From the NCBI GenBank assembly GCA_013399115.1, contig VXAA01001101.1, positions 494,164-558,163 of the forward strand: 64,000 nt of DNA, written 5' to 3'. The DNA is from Anseranas semipalmata (Eukaryota > Chordata > Aves > Anseriformes > Anseranatidae). Positions 50,101-63,989 of the stretch are shown here, in pieces (position 1 is the first letter of the stretch; each line of letters opens with the position of its first letter). The notes beneath the pieces are model-generated. The model did not search any database. It was not told the DNA's origin and saw only the letters and a program-made list of their open reading frames with translations. The position numbers were made by a program, and so were the translations under genes.

Positions 50101-53100
50101 ATGGGGTGGCTGGAGGATGTCACAGCTCTGTTCTCTTTGAAGAAGCTTGTGTGTTGTTAGTTCACATTGAGCAAGGTGTTGTAGCTTGTTTTCAGCCTCT
50201 GAGAAAATGCTGGATGCAGCTCGTGAGACAAGGCAGCACGGAGCTAACGTGGCTGTGCAGAGCACGAAGGACTGTTGTCTTGTAATAAAGCTCCTGACAC
50301 AAGGTAGCACAGCCCTTCGTATCATCTACTTCAAATGGCAGCATGGGACTTGTGCTCAGCCTCAGCACCGAGCCCAGGTGGAGTCGCCTCTGGGAAGGCA
50401 GAATTTGGGCCAGGGCTTGTCCCGGTGCTGCTGCTCTTTGAGCAAGAGGACGCTGCACAGAGTGGCTCGGACCAGGGGTCTGCAAGTACTCGGCAGAGGC
50501 TTTGTGCCAAAGACATGGCATAACATAGCCGCCTCTCTCAGCAGTCACCCCCAACTCCCCGTCCTGCAGTTGCACCACGAGTTAAGCTGCCACACTGGTG
50601 CTTTCAGCCCTCAGCCCAGGCATTTTCAGAAAACAGCAACAAACTTCATCCAGAGGCATTCCTCCTGTGTTCCCGGGCATTTTTGCCCTCCTCTACCCAG
50701 CAGCAGCAGCTGCACTGAGGAGTTTTCTGCTGGAGCAGCGAGCTCAGCCTGACAGCAGAGCCGCTGCACAATATGTTTGATCCAAACGCGCCGTGTCAGT
50801 GCCAAAAATGCCTTTTTGGAGGCGGGTCAGGGGGTGCGGCGGTGCTGCCGTCATTGTGCTTGGAGCAGCAGCTGGAGGGAGGGGTGCCAGAAACACCCTT
50901 CCTCAGCCAGCCCTCATGGTTTATAGAAATGGGTCCTTTGTCCCGCTTTTTTACATGCTCCCAAAGATGCTGGCCACCGCGAAACCGCCCCTGCCAGCTC
51001 TCTGCCACATTTTAGAAGTGCAGCCCCTTATCCAGGAGCCGGGCCAGCCCCAGCTGGGCTCCAGCACTGGCTCAGCTGGGGGAAGTGACTTCCAAAATCA
51101 TTTCTGTGAAGCTGCATCTCATTTCAAATTGCCTGCTCAGGAACAGACAGAAGAGCAGTTGCCAGCTGCGCGTCGCCCTGCTGTTCCGGAGCCCTCCCGT
51201 CTCGCCGCCGACGGGGCAGCGCGGGTTCGTGCGTCAGCACACGGGGCTGCGATGGGCTTCGTCCCGGCCTGTGCTGTGCCATGGGCCTGGCGCTGCCAGG
51301 CGGGCCTGGCGCATAAGGCAGGAAGGTTTGGAAAGGGCTTAACCGAGAGGCCCCCTTTTCTCTCCAAGTTATGAAAGAAATTTAAACTTTTCTTACAGGT
51401 CAGCGGCCAGACAATATTCTGAAGTCAGTGCTGCTCCAGGACTAAAGACTCTGAAGAGAAGTGATCTAAAACATTTCTGTTCAAGGCTTGGCTTGAGTAC
51501 AGCTTTCATTATGCATGTGTAAACCCAAAGGAAAATTACATTTTATTCACAGCATAGTTCCTCAGGGCCATAAGTAACGTCCCCACTCATAAGTTAATCC
51601 TTAAAGTAAATATTTGGGGAGCAAACCGTGTAAGAGCCTGTGCTACCAGGCAGAGATGGGAATCGGCCGCCAGTGTGGTTTCAGCCTGGGCTTAGCGTTG
51701 GTATTTTTGTGACAAAGGTGTTGACAGGCGCCAGCGGCCCTGGCCAAAGCAAACAGGGAGATTTTTCTTTCTCCCCTCTCCCTGCGCTAAAAGCAATCCT
51801 TGGAGACAGAAAGCTGTGTCATCGCAAGACTTTGGACCAGGATGTGAGCTTTGGGACATTTTTATGATTGCTTACAACCTTCCTTCCAACTCTTAAGCAA
51901 GGCCTTGGGGCCGCAGGGATAACTGGGCCCTGCTGGCTCTTGGGCCAATGGTCAGAAACATGCCGGGGCCAGGAGCCAGGCCCACGACTGCACCGCTCCC
52001 CCCTCGGCCCCACATCCGTGCTTTCCCTCGCTCCGTCCCACACGACGGGAGGGCTCGGGGACCAGGCCCAAGGCTGGCAGTACCCGGGACCGCGTGCACC
52101 GTTCTGCAGCAACGCAGCACGTGCTGGAACACGGGGATCCCTCTGGTGGCTCTTGGGGCCTGGCAGCGCTTCGCGGGCGAGGCTGGGCCGGGGCTGTTCC
52201 CCGCTGCCTGCCGGTTTTTGGGATTTATTGCCGAGCACGTGGCCACGCGGAGCTCGCTCGCCCTTGTGGCAGGCTCCTGTTGTGCCAGCCCCTATCGGAG
52301 GGACCGATGAAGGGTGTGAAAAGCAGTTTGGATTTTGCACTCCCGTGTATAGGTGTGCACAGAATGTGAAAACATCCTTCTCCTCCAATTACACACTGCT
52401 GCTTTTTTAACTACCAGTAGCATGACGATGACTGGGGGGTTAAGCTTCCTAAATTCTCTAATTGCTGCACCAATTTCAAGCTCTCCCAGTAAAAGCATCT
52501 GCAGCTGAGCAGGGCTAGAGGGAAAGCAGAAGCTGAGAGCTAAAAGCCTTGGGAAATAAAAGCCACTCTCCAGAAGGGATCAACTCCTCTCTGTTCTTCC
52601 CTCTAGCTACCTTTAAATGCATCTGCTACTTAATTGCATCTTTAAGAGTCCCAGCCCTTCCCCAGTAATGACTGCTGAGGCTGCAGCATTGCCCTTAATG
52701 ACAAACCACGGCAGCAGGAGCAGGGGGTCAGAAGAGCTGAGAGCAGCGGGTGGCACACCGCAAGAGAGACTCGACTGTCTGATGGTCTCTTCTGGCTCGA
52801 CATCTGGTGAGTATGGGCAGTGAATATTATTATTTCCAAGAAATGTCATCTAAGCATCGCTCTGCATTTATTCGTGTTGTCAGAAATAAGCCACTGGAGA
52901 GCAGTGCAAGCTCTAAACAGCAAAAGCTTCAGGAAATTGCGGTTTCCTCACAGTACCGGGGGTGAGGAAGCAAAACTTCCTTGATGGCAGCCGTCAATGC
53001 TCTGCTGTGCCGACGTGGATAACGGGGATGCAGCCGCAGCACACCTGCAGCTGCAAACCACAGCATCGCTGCACGGTCCTGCTGCTGCTGTTGCCAAACC

Positions 53101-56100
53101 AGATGGTCCCGACCCACAGGTCTCAGACCTGGATTTCCCACATCACCATCCTCACAGAACCCTGGGACCATCTCCAGCATCTCCAACCTTCAAACGAATT
53201 CAGTGCTTTGCCTTCCAAACCGCATATTGCTAGGCGCTCTGCAAATCCACATGTGGGATGCCATGTAAGAGAAATAACACGCAGTAAGATCAGCATTAGT
53301 CAGGAATGAGAGTTTCAGCTATGTGCAAAATGTTCAGCCATATTCTCTCTCGCTCTCTTTTCTTGAGAGCTGCAGTCATGTCTACATGGAGGAATTTGTC
53401 AGGCTTTGTCTGCATCCCTATGGAGATGCAATAAGCGCCGGGCTTTCAGCAAAGATGTTCTTACACAGACACTCCGCGCACCTCTCTCATCCCCTCGCAG
53501 GCATTTCCCGAGGGGTTCGGCTGCTCTCTGTGAGCCTGGAAATGAAGAGGGGAGGGGAAGGGGCTGGTGCAGGTGGTGGCCAGCCTGGGCCCTGCGCCCC
53601 AAAGCCAGCCCCTGGCCCTGTCCCCCACGTCCCCCCACGCCGTGCGGGCTGTGCCAGGGCATTACAAGGTGTAACCCATGGCATAACACTGTACCACAGC
53701 TTTGTCAGTTATCCCACGGTAAATAACGACTGGGATATGACGATGATTAACTGAGGGTCCGGCGAGCACCCCAGCTCCAGCGGGGCACCGATAGGACGGG
53801 GCTAGGTCAGCTCCGGGAGATAGCGAGCTGTTTGCTGGGGACAGAGATTGGCGCAGCACTTCTCGTCCCAGCGATCAGGAGAAGCCTAAAGCAAATACCT
53901 TAGTTCAGCATTTGCAGGAAGCACCGGTGACTTGTTTTTTGAATGGTTAGAAAGGGATTATTTCCCCATGGTTGTAAACCAGGGTGAAAAGGTCACAGAG
54001 AAGATGGTATTACAGGTTGTTGTTTTTTCATTTCAGTTCCTTCCATACCACGTGAGCTGGCCAGCTTTTCCTTCACTATTTTCTGTGATTAAAAACAAAA
54101 ACAAAAACAATCAACATCATTCTGTGGCTCCCTGCCACCCTGCTGAAGAGAGCCATAAAATGGAAATTCAATATCCACTATAATAGCAGGCACTTATAAA
54201 AAGAGTGAGAAAACATCCAGATCTGTCTCCTAATTACTGCACGTTATCTAGGTGTAACCACTTTAGTACTATGACAAATATGTTTTCTTCTCTCTGCTTA
54301 GCATAAACACAACAGGTTGTGATAAGACTGCCTGGTAGGGTCTCTCCTATCACGGACAACAAAAAAAGAAATTCTGACCCTCCAAAGGGGAACCCTCAAT
54401 GTCAGCTAATGCAGTGCTGCCTCCTGATGTCTGCAGAGCCACCCGTGTCGGAGCTATTCTGCAGGTGCTTACAGGCGAGTCTGAGCACTGAATATTGCCT
54501 AATTAATCCCAAGGGCTCCCTCACTTCTCCCCAGCTGTCAGGCTTACGGCTATCCTTGCTGTGATGGAGGTCACTGAGGGGGCTACAAGTCTCAAGAAGC
54601 AGCAGCACGTTGGTAAAACGCCTGGATCAGAGAGGAATGCAGGTTATCAGGGCTCCGCGTTACCCAGGCTTAATGAAGCTCTGCCGGGATAACAGGGAAC
54701 CAATCTTACAGAGGGGGTAATGCATCTTCTGTGGGGTTTCTGGGGAACATCGCTTCACCTGTGACCTGCAGTCTCAGCCACATCTCCCTGCAGGCACCGC
54801 AGCGCAGAGCCTGCGTGCTCGGGCCAGCGCCAGCCTGGAGGGTTCCAGCCACGGCCCTGCTCTCCCTCCCAAAAGCTGTGGCGGCGGCAGCCTTCCCCCG
54901 GAGGGACCATTTTCCATGCGGTTTCCTGCAGAAATGGGGCTTATCAGTTGATTCCCCAGGCAAGTTGTCAACTTTGATGAAAGTGCCACGGTCCCCAAGC
55001 TATGAAGTTCCCGCATAAGTAGCAGTGGCTGGTACAGGAGAGAGCCTGCATTAATTAAATGAATGATTAATGCCTTTGCCGAGAAAAAGGCAAGCAGACC
55101 TCCCGCCCTATGTTCCTTCGGCAGCCAGCGGCTGGCCAGTGAGTCCGGTGTTTTTTCCATGGAGCTATGGCATGCATTATCTTCTGTTTGCCGTGGTGGT
55201 GTAAGAGTCACACGAGGAAGCTGGGAGTGCTGGGGTGGAGATGGCATGTAGGCAAAGCTGGAGGAAGCCAGGCTGCTTCTTTCTAGTGCTCAACAGCTTG
55301 TTTGGAGGTGTCTTGGTTTCATTCTTTCTTCCCTTTAGACATATCCGGAAGTCAGGACTTCATGCCTTTAAACTGATTTCTGATGCTATATTTGGATTTT
55401 CATTCTTCTCACCGTAGAACCTGCGCTGCTGCCCTAAGACCTACCTTGGCACGTAATTCATTGCCACACAACCTGATAAAATTCCCCTACAAAGGCCTTC
55501 TCCCTGCAGCCTTCTGGCCAGCCAGACTGCATTTTCCTCCTTTGTCCAGAGGGGCATAGATAAGCGGTAACTTGGCATGCAGGAAGACAAGGCAGGATCC
55601 ATGCGTCCACTGACGATGTGGGGTGAAGTACGAGGCTGAGGCAGGCATCGCGTGTGGAGGCACTGGCTTGAGATGCAGGAAAGAGGGACAAAGGATTGGT
55701 GCTTTTAAATGGTGAAAAGGTCCCTTGGAAAAGGCCATGATACTGGCTAGAGAAAAGAAATGTAGGGGAAAGCAGGTGTTGTTGAAGGAGACTGGTTTTG
55801 AGGGGTTTTCCTGGTTACCTTCTTCTGCCATCCCAGCTTACTCATGATTTTCTTAGGAGTATATTGCAATGTCACCCTCCCTACGTCATCCATCAGTCAC
55901 ACTTTAAAAACAAACAAACAGAAGTGCCTTGATGGCATTGCCACTTTGCCCATGCTGCAGCAACCTGACGGACAGGGTGAAATTTTGAGCCTGATGCCAG
56001 TTGCACTTCTCACCTCTCCTATGCTTTACCTCAATGGACATAAAGGGCAGAGACACTCCCACCGCTGTCATTGAAATGATGCTGTAGCAAGTCCTCACTA

Positions 56101-56475
56101 GTAAATGAAACTGTGAATTTTAAACATATTCTTGAAATTACTGTATCTGGTCATTATGACTTGTCTGTGTGTACGAAGTATAATTATTTATGGAATTGAC
56201 TATTTTGGCACCTAGGCCCATTAGACACTCAGCAATAAGCAACTAGCTCAATTCATTAGCTGTAGTTACCCAAAACCATAACCCCCTGCTGCCACACAGC
56301 CCGCAATATCCCCTTCTTACACCTGTCCTGAGGGAGCTTCTCGGACTGCAGAACCAGCAGAAGCCTCCTGCCCTGTTCTGAAACCTCTCATGGTTATGGA
56401 AGGAAAAGAGTGTTGTAGGCTTGGGCCAGCTGAGTTAGTAAGTGCAAAAAAACTTCTCCAGTCCTTGAAAATTTC

Positions 56476-56481
56476 TTTATT
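56476..56481 (-). terminator. TMEM67: Candidate distal TMEM67 poly(A) signal (AATAAA)
   Basis: I saw no other canonical AATAAA on the minus strand between here and the TMEM67 stop at 59583. A U-rich element (AGTTTTTTTGC) follows about 28 bases downstream. If used, the 3' UTR would be about 3.1 kb, spanning the AT-rich, repeat-poor block 56482-59582. Confidence 0.4.
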
Positions 56482-58438
56482 GCTCAGACGGACAGATATG
56501 AGAGCTTGAGATGCCATGTGATTAAAACATTTATAAAGTTAAAAGACATTCAACACATAAATGACACAGTGTAGCTACATACTAATTTAAAAAAGGAAAA
56601 AAACATTAAGTTGGAAATTCAATCACAAGAGCTATTTCTTGAACAAACATTAACCAATAGGAGAACATGGTGCTGACAACCCATTTCAAGTGTTCACTAG
56701 ACAGCAGGAATGAAGAAAAGCTTCTATGAATTCCTGGAGCTTTTGACTCCTGTAATTATTTCCTAAATCATGTACAGCAACGATGATAGCTATATTAACG
56801 TTTTAGATAAATGACCTGGAAAACTAAAACACAACAGAGCAGTGTGTGCACTGGGGAGAAAAAGGGGAGCAAGCGACTGAACTGTTTTGACAGGACATTT
56901 TTAGATTAATTTATCGTTTATCTGTAACAGGAGTTGCCTTTAGCAGTAGTTCCTTCAAACTGCAAGGCCATTAAAGCTTTCACATGCCCTTCTCAACAGC
57001 AGTTAATTAAAGGCATATCTAAAGCAAACTCAAAGCCTATTTTTTGCATGGAAAGGCGTACCTGCTTAGCAAAAGCACCGAGACTAAGGTAGAGAGTGAG
57101 AACCCACATGCTGCCATGTCTCCATTCCTGCTGTTATCAGACTAACTAAATTAAAACTACATGGCTGTGTCTACATATGGCACAATCACAGCTTCATTTT
57201 GCTTGCAGACATCCCCTGGTTTAGCAGGGTCTGATTACTACTTCTTACTTATTCTGACTGCAGTCGGTCACAAATCAGAACATTCTGAAGGAGGTGTGTT
57301 TGAAGGGTGGTTCTATTCCCTGAAATAACTTCACGACTATGAACACATCATCAAAATCTACACATAGAAAAAGCTTCTGTTATCACTGACAATGATGCAC
57401 AGTTCTGTCGCCAGAAAGTGACAGGAAGAAAAGACCTGTATTAGGGTCAATCATAATCTACTTTCTCAGCTACAGACCACAGAAACTTCCTACACTCTTT
57501 TAGTCACGTTGGTCTTCATGTACCTCAACACTTCAGTAGGAGTTGCAAGATCTGGGAAGTGTAGTTTGTGTGGTTAAGCTATGCAAAGATATTGTTCAGA
57601 GAAACGCGTGGGCATCATATGAGCTTAACTTTGCCTTGCAAATGTCCTATTGCAGACCATTTTTCAGATGGCTCCTTAGCTTAGTTTACAGGTTTGGCAC
57701 TCAGTACATCACTGACAAGCAATATGATAGAAACCTCACAAACTAATAAAGTCATACATCGTGGTACTCAGTGGAAATACAGTTTTTGACAGTTTTAACA
57801 GATCCTGAACCTAAAGGATACTTTTAATTACTACATTCACTATAAAGGCATTTCGCTGTTGCAAGTTTTATATTCACACCTTCTTTGAGGCACAGGGTGC
57901 ACCAACGAACTAAGATTTGTGCACAGAAGCAGACAAAAGTAAAGAAAGCATGATATGGAAATGCCCACGCTAAACTGCATATTAATAAATGGATGTCCTG
58001 CTGAAAATCAACTTTTCAGTTATCTATCTCACAGCCTTACTGCAGACACACGTTCTATCAGTTAATAGCAACTACATTGGACAACCAAGCTACACTGTTT
58101 TTGCAACACCAAAATCAAATGCATTAGAGCAACAGTGACCCTGAGATTTATGTCCACATTACTGAAGGTTTAAAATCATGATATGATACTGTACCAACAT
58201 GACACCACCTTCCTCTTCATGAAGCCAAGAAACGCCTGAAAAACAATGCTGCTTCAACTCAGATAAGCATGTCTGCATTTAAAATCTACTAGGTGCAACT
58301 AACCATGTCCTTCATCTCTGTTTTGAATAAGCATGCTAACCTTGACTTACACTTTTATGGTGTTTTTGCTGGTGAGAGTCTCTTGTTGAATCATCTAAAC
58401 ACAAGTGACAGTTATAAAAACAGCAAACAATATTCATG

Positions 58439-58444
58439 TTTAAT
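58439..58444 (-). terminator. TMEM67: Candidate TMEM67 poly(A) signal (ATTAAA)
   Basis: Minus-strand ATTAAA about 1.14 kb past the TMEM67 stop, followed by a U/GU-rich stretch (TTGTTTGCTGTTTTTAT). It is one of two plausible 3' ends. Confidence 0.35.
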
Positions 58445-59169
58445 CATGTAATGAAAAATATAATTTTAAAAAAGTAGGGAGACTTTTCAAAGATATAAAT
58501 GGGAGGTAGACACCTCACTTCAAGGTGTTTCAAGGCCATTCATAATCTCCCTTAACACTTAATAAATGGCACTTGAATAATTATTAGCTTGTCTAAATTC
58601 CAAAAATATGGTGAAGGTAAAATGATTATGGTTGCTGTGTTAAATCTAGAGATAACAAAGCCAGAAAATTAGAGAGCCAGAAGTATATGAGCATATATAG
58701 GCACCTGTGAAAACACTTCAAAAAGACATGAATAATTGCTTCTACTTCACCTGTGTGGAAACAGCACAGAATTACTACTATTGTTTCCCTGGGCAGCTCA
58801 CATCAGATGAGAGAAGATCAGGATCAAACCCAAAATACCTATAAACATCTCCTCTGTGCAATTATGATTAGCCTGTTCTTCTGCATCACTGTAATGCTAC
58901 TGTATGTCAAACATAAGGAAACTTTGCAATGTCTAGTCTACACCCAAGAAAAACAATGGTGAACTCCAAGAAAAAAGACAAGAGCATATACTACGACACA
59001 ATGAAGAAAAGGTAAAATTTCAAGTTGTAATCACTACAAATAAGTGATTTTTAAATAGTCCTTTGAAATATTAATTCATTTCAGAACAAATCCTGTCCTG
59101 CATAAAACTGAAGTATATTTGCTAAACGTTAGAACTCAAAATAAACTACTAAAAAAACAAACAAAAGAA

Positions 59170-59195
59170 CCCCCCCCCCCAAAAAAAAAAGGGGG
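59170..59195. repeat. C11 A10 G5 homopolymer cluster
   Basis: Three homopolymers in direct succession. The C11 and G5 blocks are complementary and flank an A10 spacer, so a short hairpin is possible. Confidence 0.95.
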
Positions 59196-59582
59196 ATTTG
59201 CATAAATCTTAGAGTTACAGCCAATCCTGCCAACCAGAACGCTCAGAATGCTCAAATTATTGCTTCAAAGTGAGTGGTTCATATCTTAGCAAAAGCCACT
59301 AAATAATCTTTGCCTTATTCTAATAATAACAATAATAAGTTTACTTCTATCTTATTTTCATGTAGCTTTCCTTTTAAAGGCCTATGGCTTAGTGTTCACA
59401 AGTTAAAAACATTTGTAAATACACAAAAATAAAAATACCAGACAATATAAAAAATTATAAATTTCAAAACCATTACGTTATTACTGAAAAGTGTTCCACA
59501 ATTAATCTGTAGGTCAGAGATGCTTTGATCCTGGGCACAACTTCCATGATTAACTCCTCAACGGGGTTTGTAATCTTCTCAA

Positions 59583-59663
59583 CTAAATGAGAAATCTTTC
59601 ATCCACCAAGGTTTTGGATGTCAAATTCTTCTGCCCAACTGCATTACGAATAAACCTAAATAT
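59583..59663 (-). CDS. TMEM67: TMEM67 (meckelin) terminal coding exon
   Basis: Minus-strand exon after a TTTTAG acceptor. It encodes 26 residues beginning IFRFIRNAVGQKN and ending LVDERFLI, followed by TAG (59585-59583). It joins the previous exon in phase 0 after LQQE. The end matches the conserved C-terminus of vertebrate meckelin. Known: meckelin is a seven-pass, frizzled-like membrane protein of the ciliary transition zone (MKS module), mutated in human Meckel and Joubert syndromes. Confidence 0.96.
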   Translation of the reverse strand: MFRFIRNAVGQKNLTSKTLVDERFLI

Positions 59664-60049
59664 CTAAAACATTTTAGAAAATTGTATTAAAGAAGTACTT
59701 AAAAAAGTATGTTTCAATACGTAACATAAAATAACTCCATATTATATTTAAATCATAAATAATATGAGTGAATTAGATGCTTAACTGCCTCTAGCAATTT
59801 TGAAATATTTTCCAGTATCTTTCCACCTTGAAATCTGATAAAATTAATTGTGATTAATTTTAACTGATACTTGTGTTTTCTACTGGCAGCTATTTGTAGC
59901 CTCTTTGTTCATGACATGCATGTGAATAAAATTAAGTCTATCTTCCAAAACGAAGAAAAAATGAACAACTTTATAAGCTCCCAGTAAAATCTTCTGTCAC
60001 CACATACTGCTTAGAGTTTAATTATCTAACTATATAGGCTTTCATACTA

Positions 60050-60268
<219 letters not shown>

Positions 60269-60969
60269 TTATTTCTGTGAAGTACAGGTTTGTGAAATTC
60301 ATCAGTTCACACTGAGAAAGCTGGTAAGAAGAAGGAGACTTACAGTAAGAGAACATTGTAAGAGCTAGTTCTGGCTTTCCATCTAAGCAAAATAATACAA
60401 GCCTTTTCACTTATAAAATGGCTTAATACTGACAGAAAACAATAGGAAAAGCCCTCATGTGCCACACACAACTTCATTCACTCCAGAAATCCCAATCAAA
60501 TTGTTTAAAAAAGGCTGCTTTGAACAAGAAGCAGACAAAACTTCCTTGTCACTGAGATTATTAGCAAGTGCTAACTCTGGCCCTAGTTCAACAAAATAAT
60601 AAAACACATGCTTAAAACCTTAAGAGGAGCTTCAGAGCTTAACATTATCTTCATCCATCTGGTAAAGAGGTTCCCAGGAAGTGGGTCTATTAAGCTTAAA
60701 ATACCTTTTTCCATAGCCAAACTAGTTTAGACCTCTCATCCACTTCTTTGCTTTGTTTCCAAGCACCACTCTCAAAAGAGAAAAGAACACTTAAACAAAC
60801 AACTACTGAAAATAGACTCTTTTCCTTCTTTCTGCTTTTTCAGAAAAATGTTTAATGCAAGTTTTATTGGCAACAGTATATTTTCATTACACACTGTATA
60901 CATCCTACTTCCATGAAATCCTGAGTTGTATCTAAACTTCTGGGAACTATGGCAATGTAAACCATCAAA

Positions 60970-61036
60970 CAATATATTCATATGAATATATTCATATATA
61001 TCAATATATTCATATATATCAATATATTCATATGAA
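60970..61036. repeat. TMEM67: AT-rich tandem repeat, about 18-bp unit
   Basis: Four copies of a unit like AATATATTCATATATATC, with two palindromic TTCATATGAA variants at the ends. It lies in a TMEM67 intron. Confidence 0.9.
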
Positions 61037-61144
61037 CGCTTGCGATTATGATCTTTGAAGCAATGGCAGTCAAAAGATTAAAGTTGGATATTGCATGATT
61101 TAGAGACATCGCATCATGCCTGTCTCATTTAACTAAAACATTGC

Positions 61145-62330
61145 GTACCCGACTATTTATGGCTGGGTAGACCTGAAGATTAGAATAGGGCTTTGGGATG
61201 ACTGATACTGTAAGGTGTGGAATCACAGACAGAGGCTGATGAAAGTCCTAGATACTGGTTCTCTGCTAATATTCATTACTAAAGACAGTGCTTCACCATA
61301 CTAGGGAAGGAGAGCCCAATCCTTTGATGAATTATGTGTAGCTCAGACATCTAGGCTGAGAAAAGACATCACACTACAGCCATGGCTTCTATTTAGTCTG
61401 AAAGCATGTGCTCCTTTCCTGACTACATAGCAAGGTTTGTGATTCAAATGAGGGGTTCACCTTTTGCAGCCCTGGTGTCTGAGAGAGCAGCAAAACTTCT
61501 GCACAGCTCAATAATCTAATCTGCAGATTGCTATTATATAAGGACAATTACATATTTAGGACGTGTAATGGTCATCTGGTAATATCAATGGATTGGATTA
61601 TGGTCTCGATAAGGTTTGAAGTTCCTGAACAGTGAGGCTGGAGAGCCAAGTACCTGAGGCACTCAAAATGAGGGCTTGCATCATCATGGATCAGTAGTTA
61701 ATATTTAGTTTTTATGAAGGTGATGGCCATATTTATGATTAGGGCTAGAATAAGGGTCTGAACTAAGTTTTTCAAAGATGAAACTTGGAAAGACTATGTT
61801 TTTGATGAATCCTGTACAGCTCAGGGACTCAGGAAGCAGACTGGTATCAGGCTCATATTCTTACTGGTCCACAACTCATATTGCATTGCAATGTGGATAC
61901 TGATCCCTAGGCTGTATCTGTTTATAGGAGGAGACCAGAATTCAGGCTTTCAGAACCTTGGAAGTGCAAGATCTAACACTGGATGAGGATTCCTGTGATG
62001 CAGGTATTGGTCATCTGGCAGTAATTATGAATAGGTTAAGGTTTTTGGAGCCGTAGTGTATCATAGCACCAATCTTCCAGGGATTCAGATATAGAAACCT
62101 ATGTTGAAGGTTGATACATGGTTAAGAACTTTCACTAAATCTAGTTTTACCACATGTACTGGTCACTTGGAAATACTTATGGCTAGGTTTAGCATGGGCT
62201 TGGGATTCAGGATGATGCATCAGGAAACCCAAGTCTCTGATTCCACACAGCTCCAGGGACCAGAATCAGAACTGGTGTGATCCCTGTTCCTGCTGAAATA
62301 CTCATTTTGGGGTAGGTACTGACAACACTT
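61145..62330. repeat. TMEM67: Degenerate long-unit repeats in a TMEM67 intron
   Basis: Related phrases recur by eye. One family is GGTCATCTGGTAATA (about 61570), TGATGGCCATATTTATGATT (61721), GGTCATCTGGCAGTAATTAT (62009) and GGTCACTTGGAAATACTTAT (62161), mostly followed by a G/T-rich AGGGTT or AGGTTTAGC-like stretch. A second family is GCTCAGACATCTAGGCTGAG (61341), GCTCAGGGACTCAGGAAGCA (about 61817), CTTCCAGGGATTCAGA (62073) and GCTCCAGGGACCAGAATCAG (62250). Spacing is irregular, roughly 150-290 bases. The unit is old and strongly diverged, with no coding potential seen. Confidence 0.5.
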
Positions 62331-62817
62331 AAAAAGCTTCAAAATAAAATATTCAAGAACCCCAATTACTCAGTAGAGTCTGCAAAGATGTGTGGTGTAT
62401 TAACATCAATTATTCCACTAAAACATCCTCACTGTGATCAATATCCTCTTCAGAGAAATCGTCTTTCTGTACATTTAGTTGTTTCATGGGCAATTTATTT
62501 CTATACAAAAAGATAGTGCTGAGCTATTTAAATATTGTGGCTCTTCTTTCCATTTACAAAGTGGATATTGGATCTAGATAGCAAGTCAAGGTAGCACTTC
62601 CTAAACACCTGTACATCTCTACACAGTATCCTTTCAGTTGCCTAAAAGAAAAAAAAAAAACATTGCAATTAAGTGACAATTGTAAGTAGGATAAGAAGAT
62701 AAGAACACCTCTTAAATACTTCCCTTACAAATTGTCATTTAATGACCCCTCTTGCTGTAAAGTCCAGTTTAGATTGTAAATCTGGGAAATAAATCTACAA
62801 TGAAACCTACATACTTA

Positions 62818-62955
<138 letters not shown>

Positions 62956-63291
62956 CTAGAAGAAAAGGAAAGACAAAACTTCTTGTTTTATGATTACAAA
63001 GAAAACGTACTTGTTACAAAGTGGAGTACAGCTCCTTAGACCTATATGAATGAAGAAAGCACTGGTCTATTCCAAGATAAAAACAAACACATAACAAAAA
63101 AGGATTTGTCTTTTTTAAGAGCAGGCTGTACTGTTGGACAGTACTCCAATTTTTTACTTGAATGAACCACTGTTTCAGTTGCCATATAGTCTTTAACAAC
63201 AAGTCTTTAAGCACATATGTTTGAAGAGAAATTACAGTCTTTCAGATCTACAATTTTTAGTCTGTACTTATCATAAATATAATTTTTCTTA

Positions 63292-63620
<329 letters not shown>

Positions 63621-63960
63621 CTACACAGTTAAAACAATTGTCAATTAACATAATTAATGTCATACATAGACCAAAAAAAGTCACAGGCTTTTCATTTTCT
63701 CTCTTTCATGTACATATAGTACTTGATATCTCTAAATATTTGAATCCACTGCACTCTTGGCTCTATTATAGCAGGATTTTCTTAGGACATGAAATCCTGA
63801 CCCCTGCTGTCACAAAGTCATTCCTCTTTTTACCTGTGTTTTGTTCATTACCTCCTAAAACATCTTTTAATGTTCATTCTGAAGCCTTTCATTTCATGTT
63901 TATCATTTACTGTGTTTTTCTGCTTTTTTTTTGTGCTTTGGATTCCTGACTTTTCCTTAC

Positions 63961-63989
63961 CTTTCTCAGGTCATTCTTAATAGATCTCA
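63961..63989 (-). CDS. TMEM67: Possible 3' part of the next TMEM67 exon, cut by the window end
   Basis: Just before an AAG|GTAAGG donor (GT at 63960-63959) the minus strand reads RSIKNDLRK in phase 0. That would join ENLCSQRG and resembles, but does not clearly match, the mammalian meckelin segment before it; it looks about two residues shorter. The 5' side runs into a T-rich tract at the window edge and no acceptor can be confirmed. Confidence 0.4.

Larger units (their letters stand above)
37680..56475. other. Intergenic DNA between TMEM67 and PDP1
   Basis: About 19 kb. The left part is AT-rich. From about 42 to 56 kb there are GC-richer islands (43.7-44.2, 45.3-45.5, 48.7-48.9, 50.3-51.4, 51.9-52.3 and 53.4-53.7 kb) in which long frames open on both strands at once. 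No protein family, tRNA or mobile element was recognised. The area could hold regulatory elements or a non-coding RNA, but the sequence alone does not show it. Confidence 0.5.
56482..59582 (-). other. TMEM67: Possible TMEM67 3' UTR / downstream flank
   Basis: An AT-rich block without recognised mobile elements, immediately 3' of the TMEM67 stop. Its texture changes sharply from the GC-richer intergenic DNA below 56.4 kb. How much is transcribed depends on which poly(A) signal is used. It contains the homopolymer cluster at 59170-59195. Confidence 0.4.

Noticed and set aside
50186..51374. Plus-strand frames of 188 and 193 codons
   Set aside because: Low-complexity Ala/Pro/Ser/Arg-rich translations of GC-rich sequence, with several competing frames and no recognisable family.
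51819..52410. Opposing 180- and 189-codon frames
   Set aside because: They mirror each other on both strands in GC-rich DNA where stop codons are rare. No domain, splice or family evidence.
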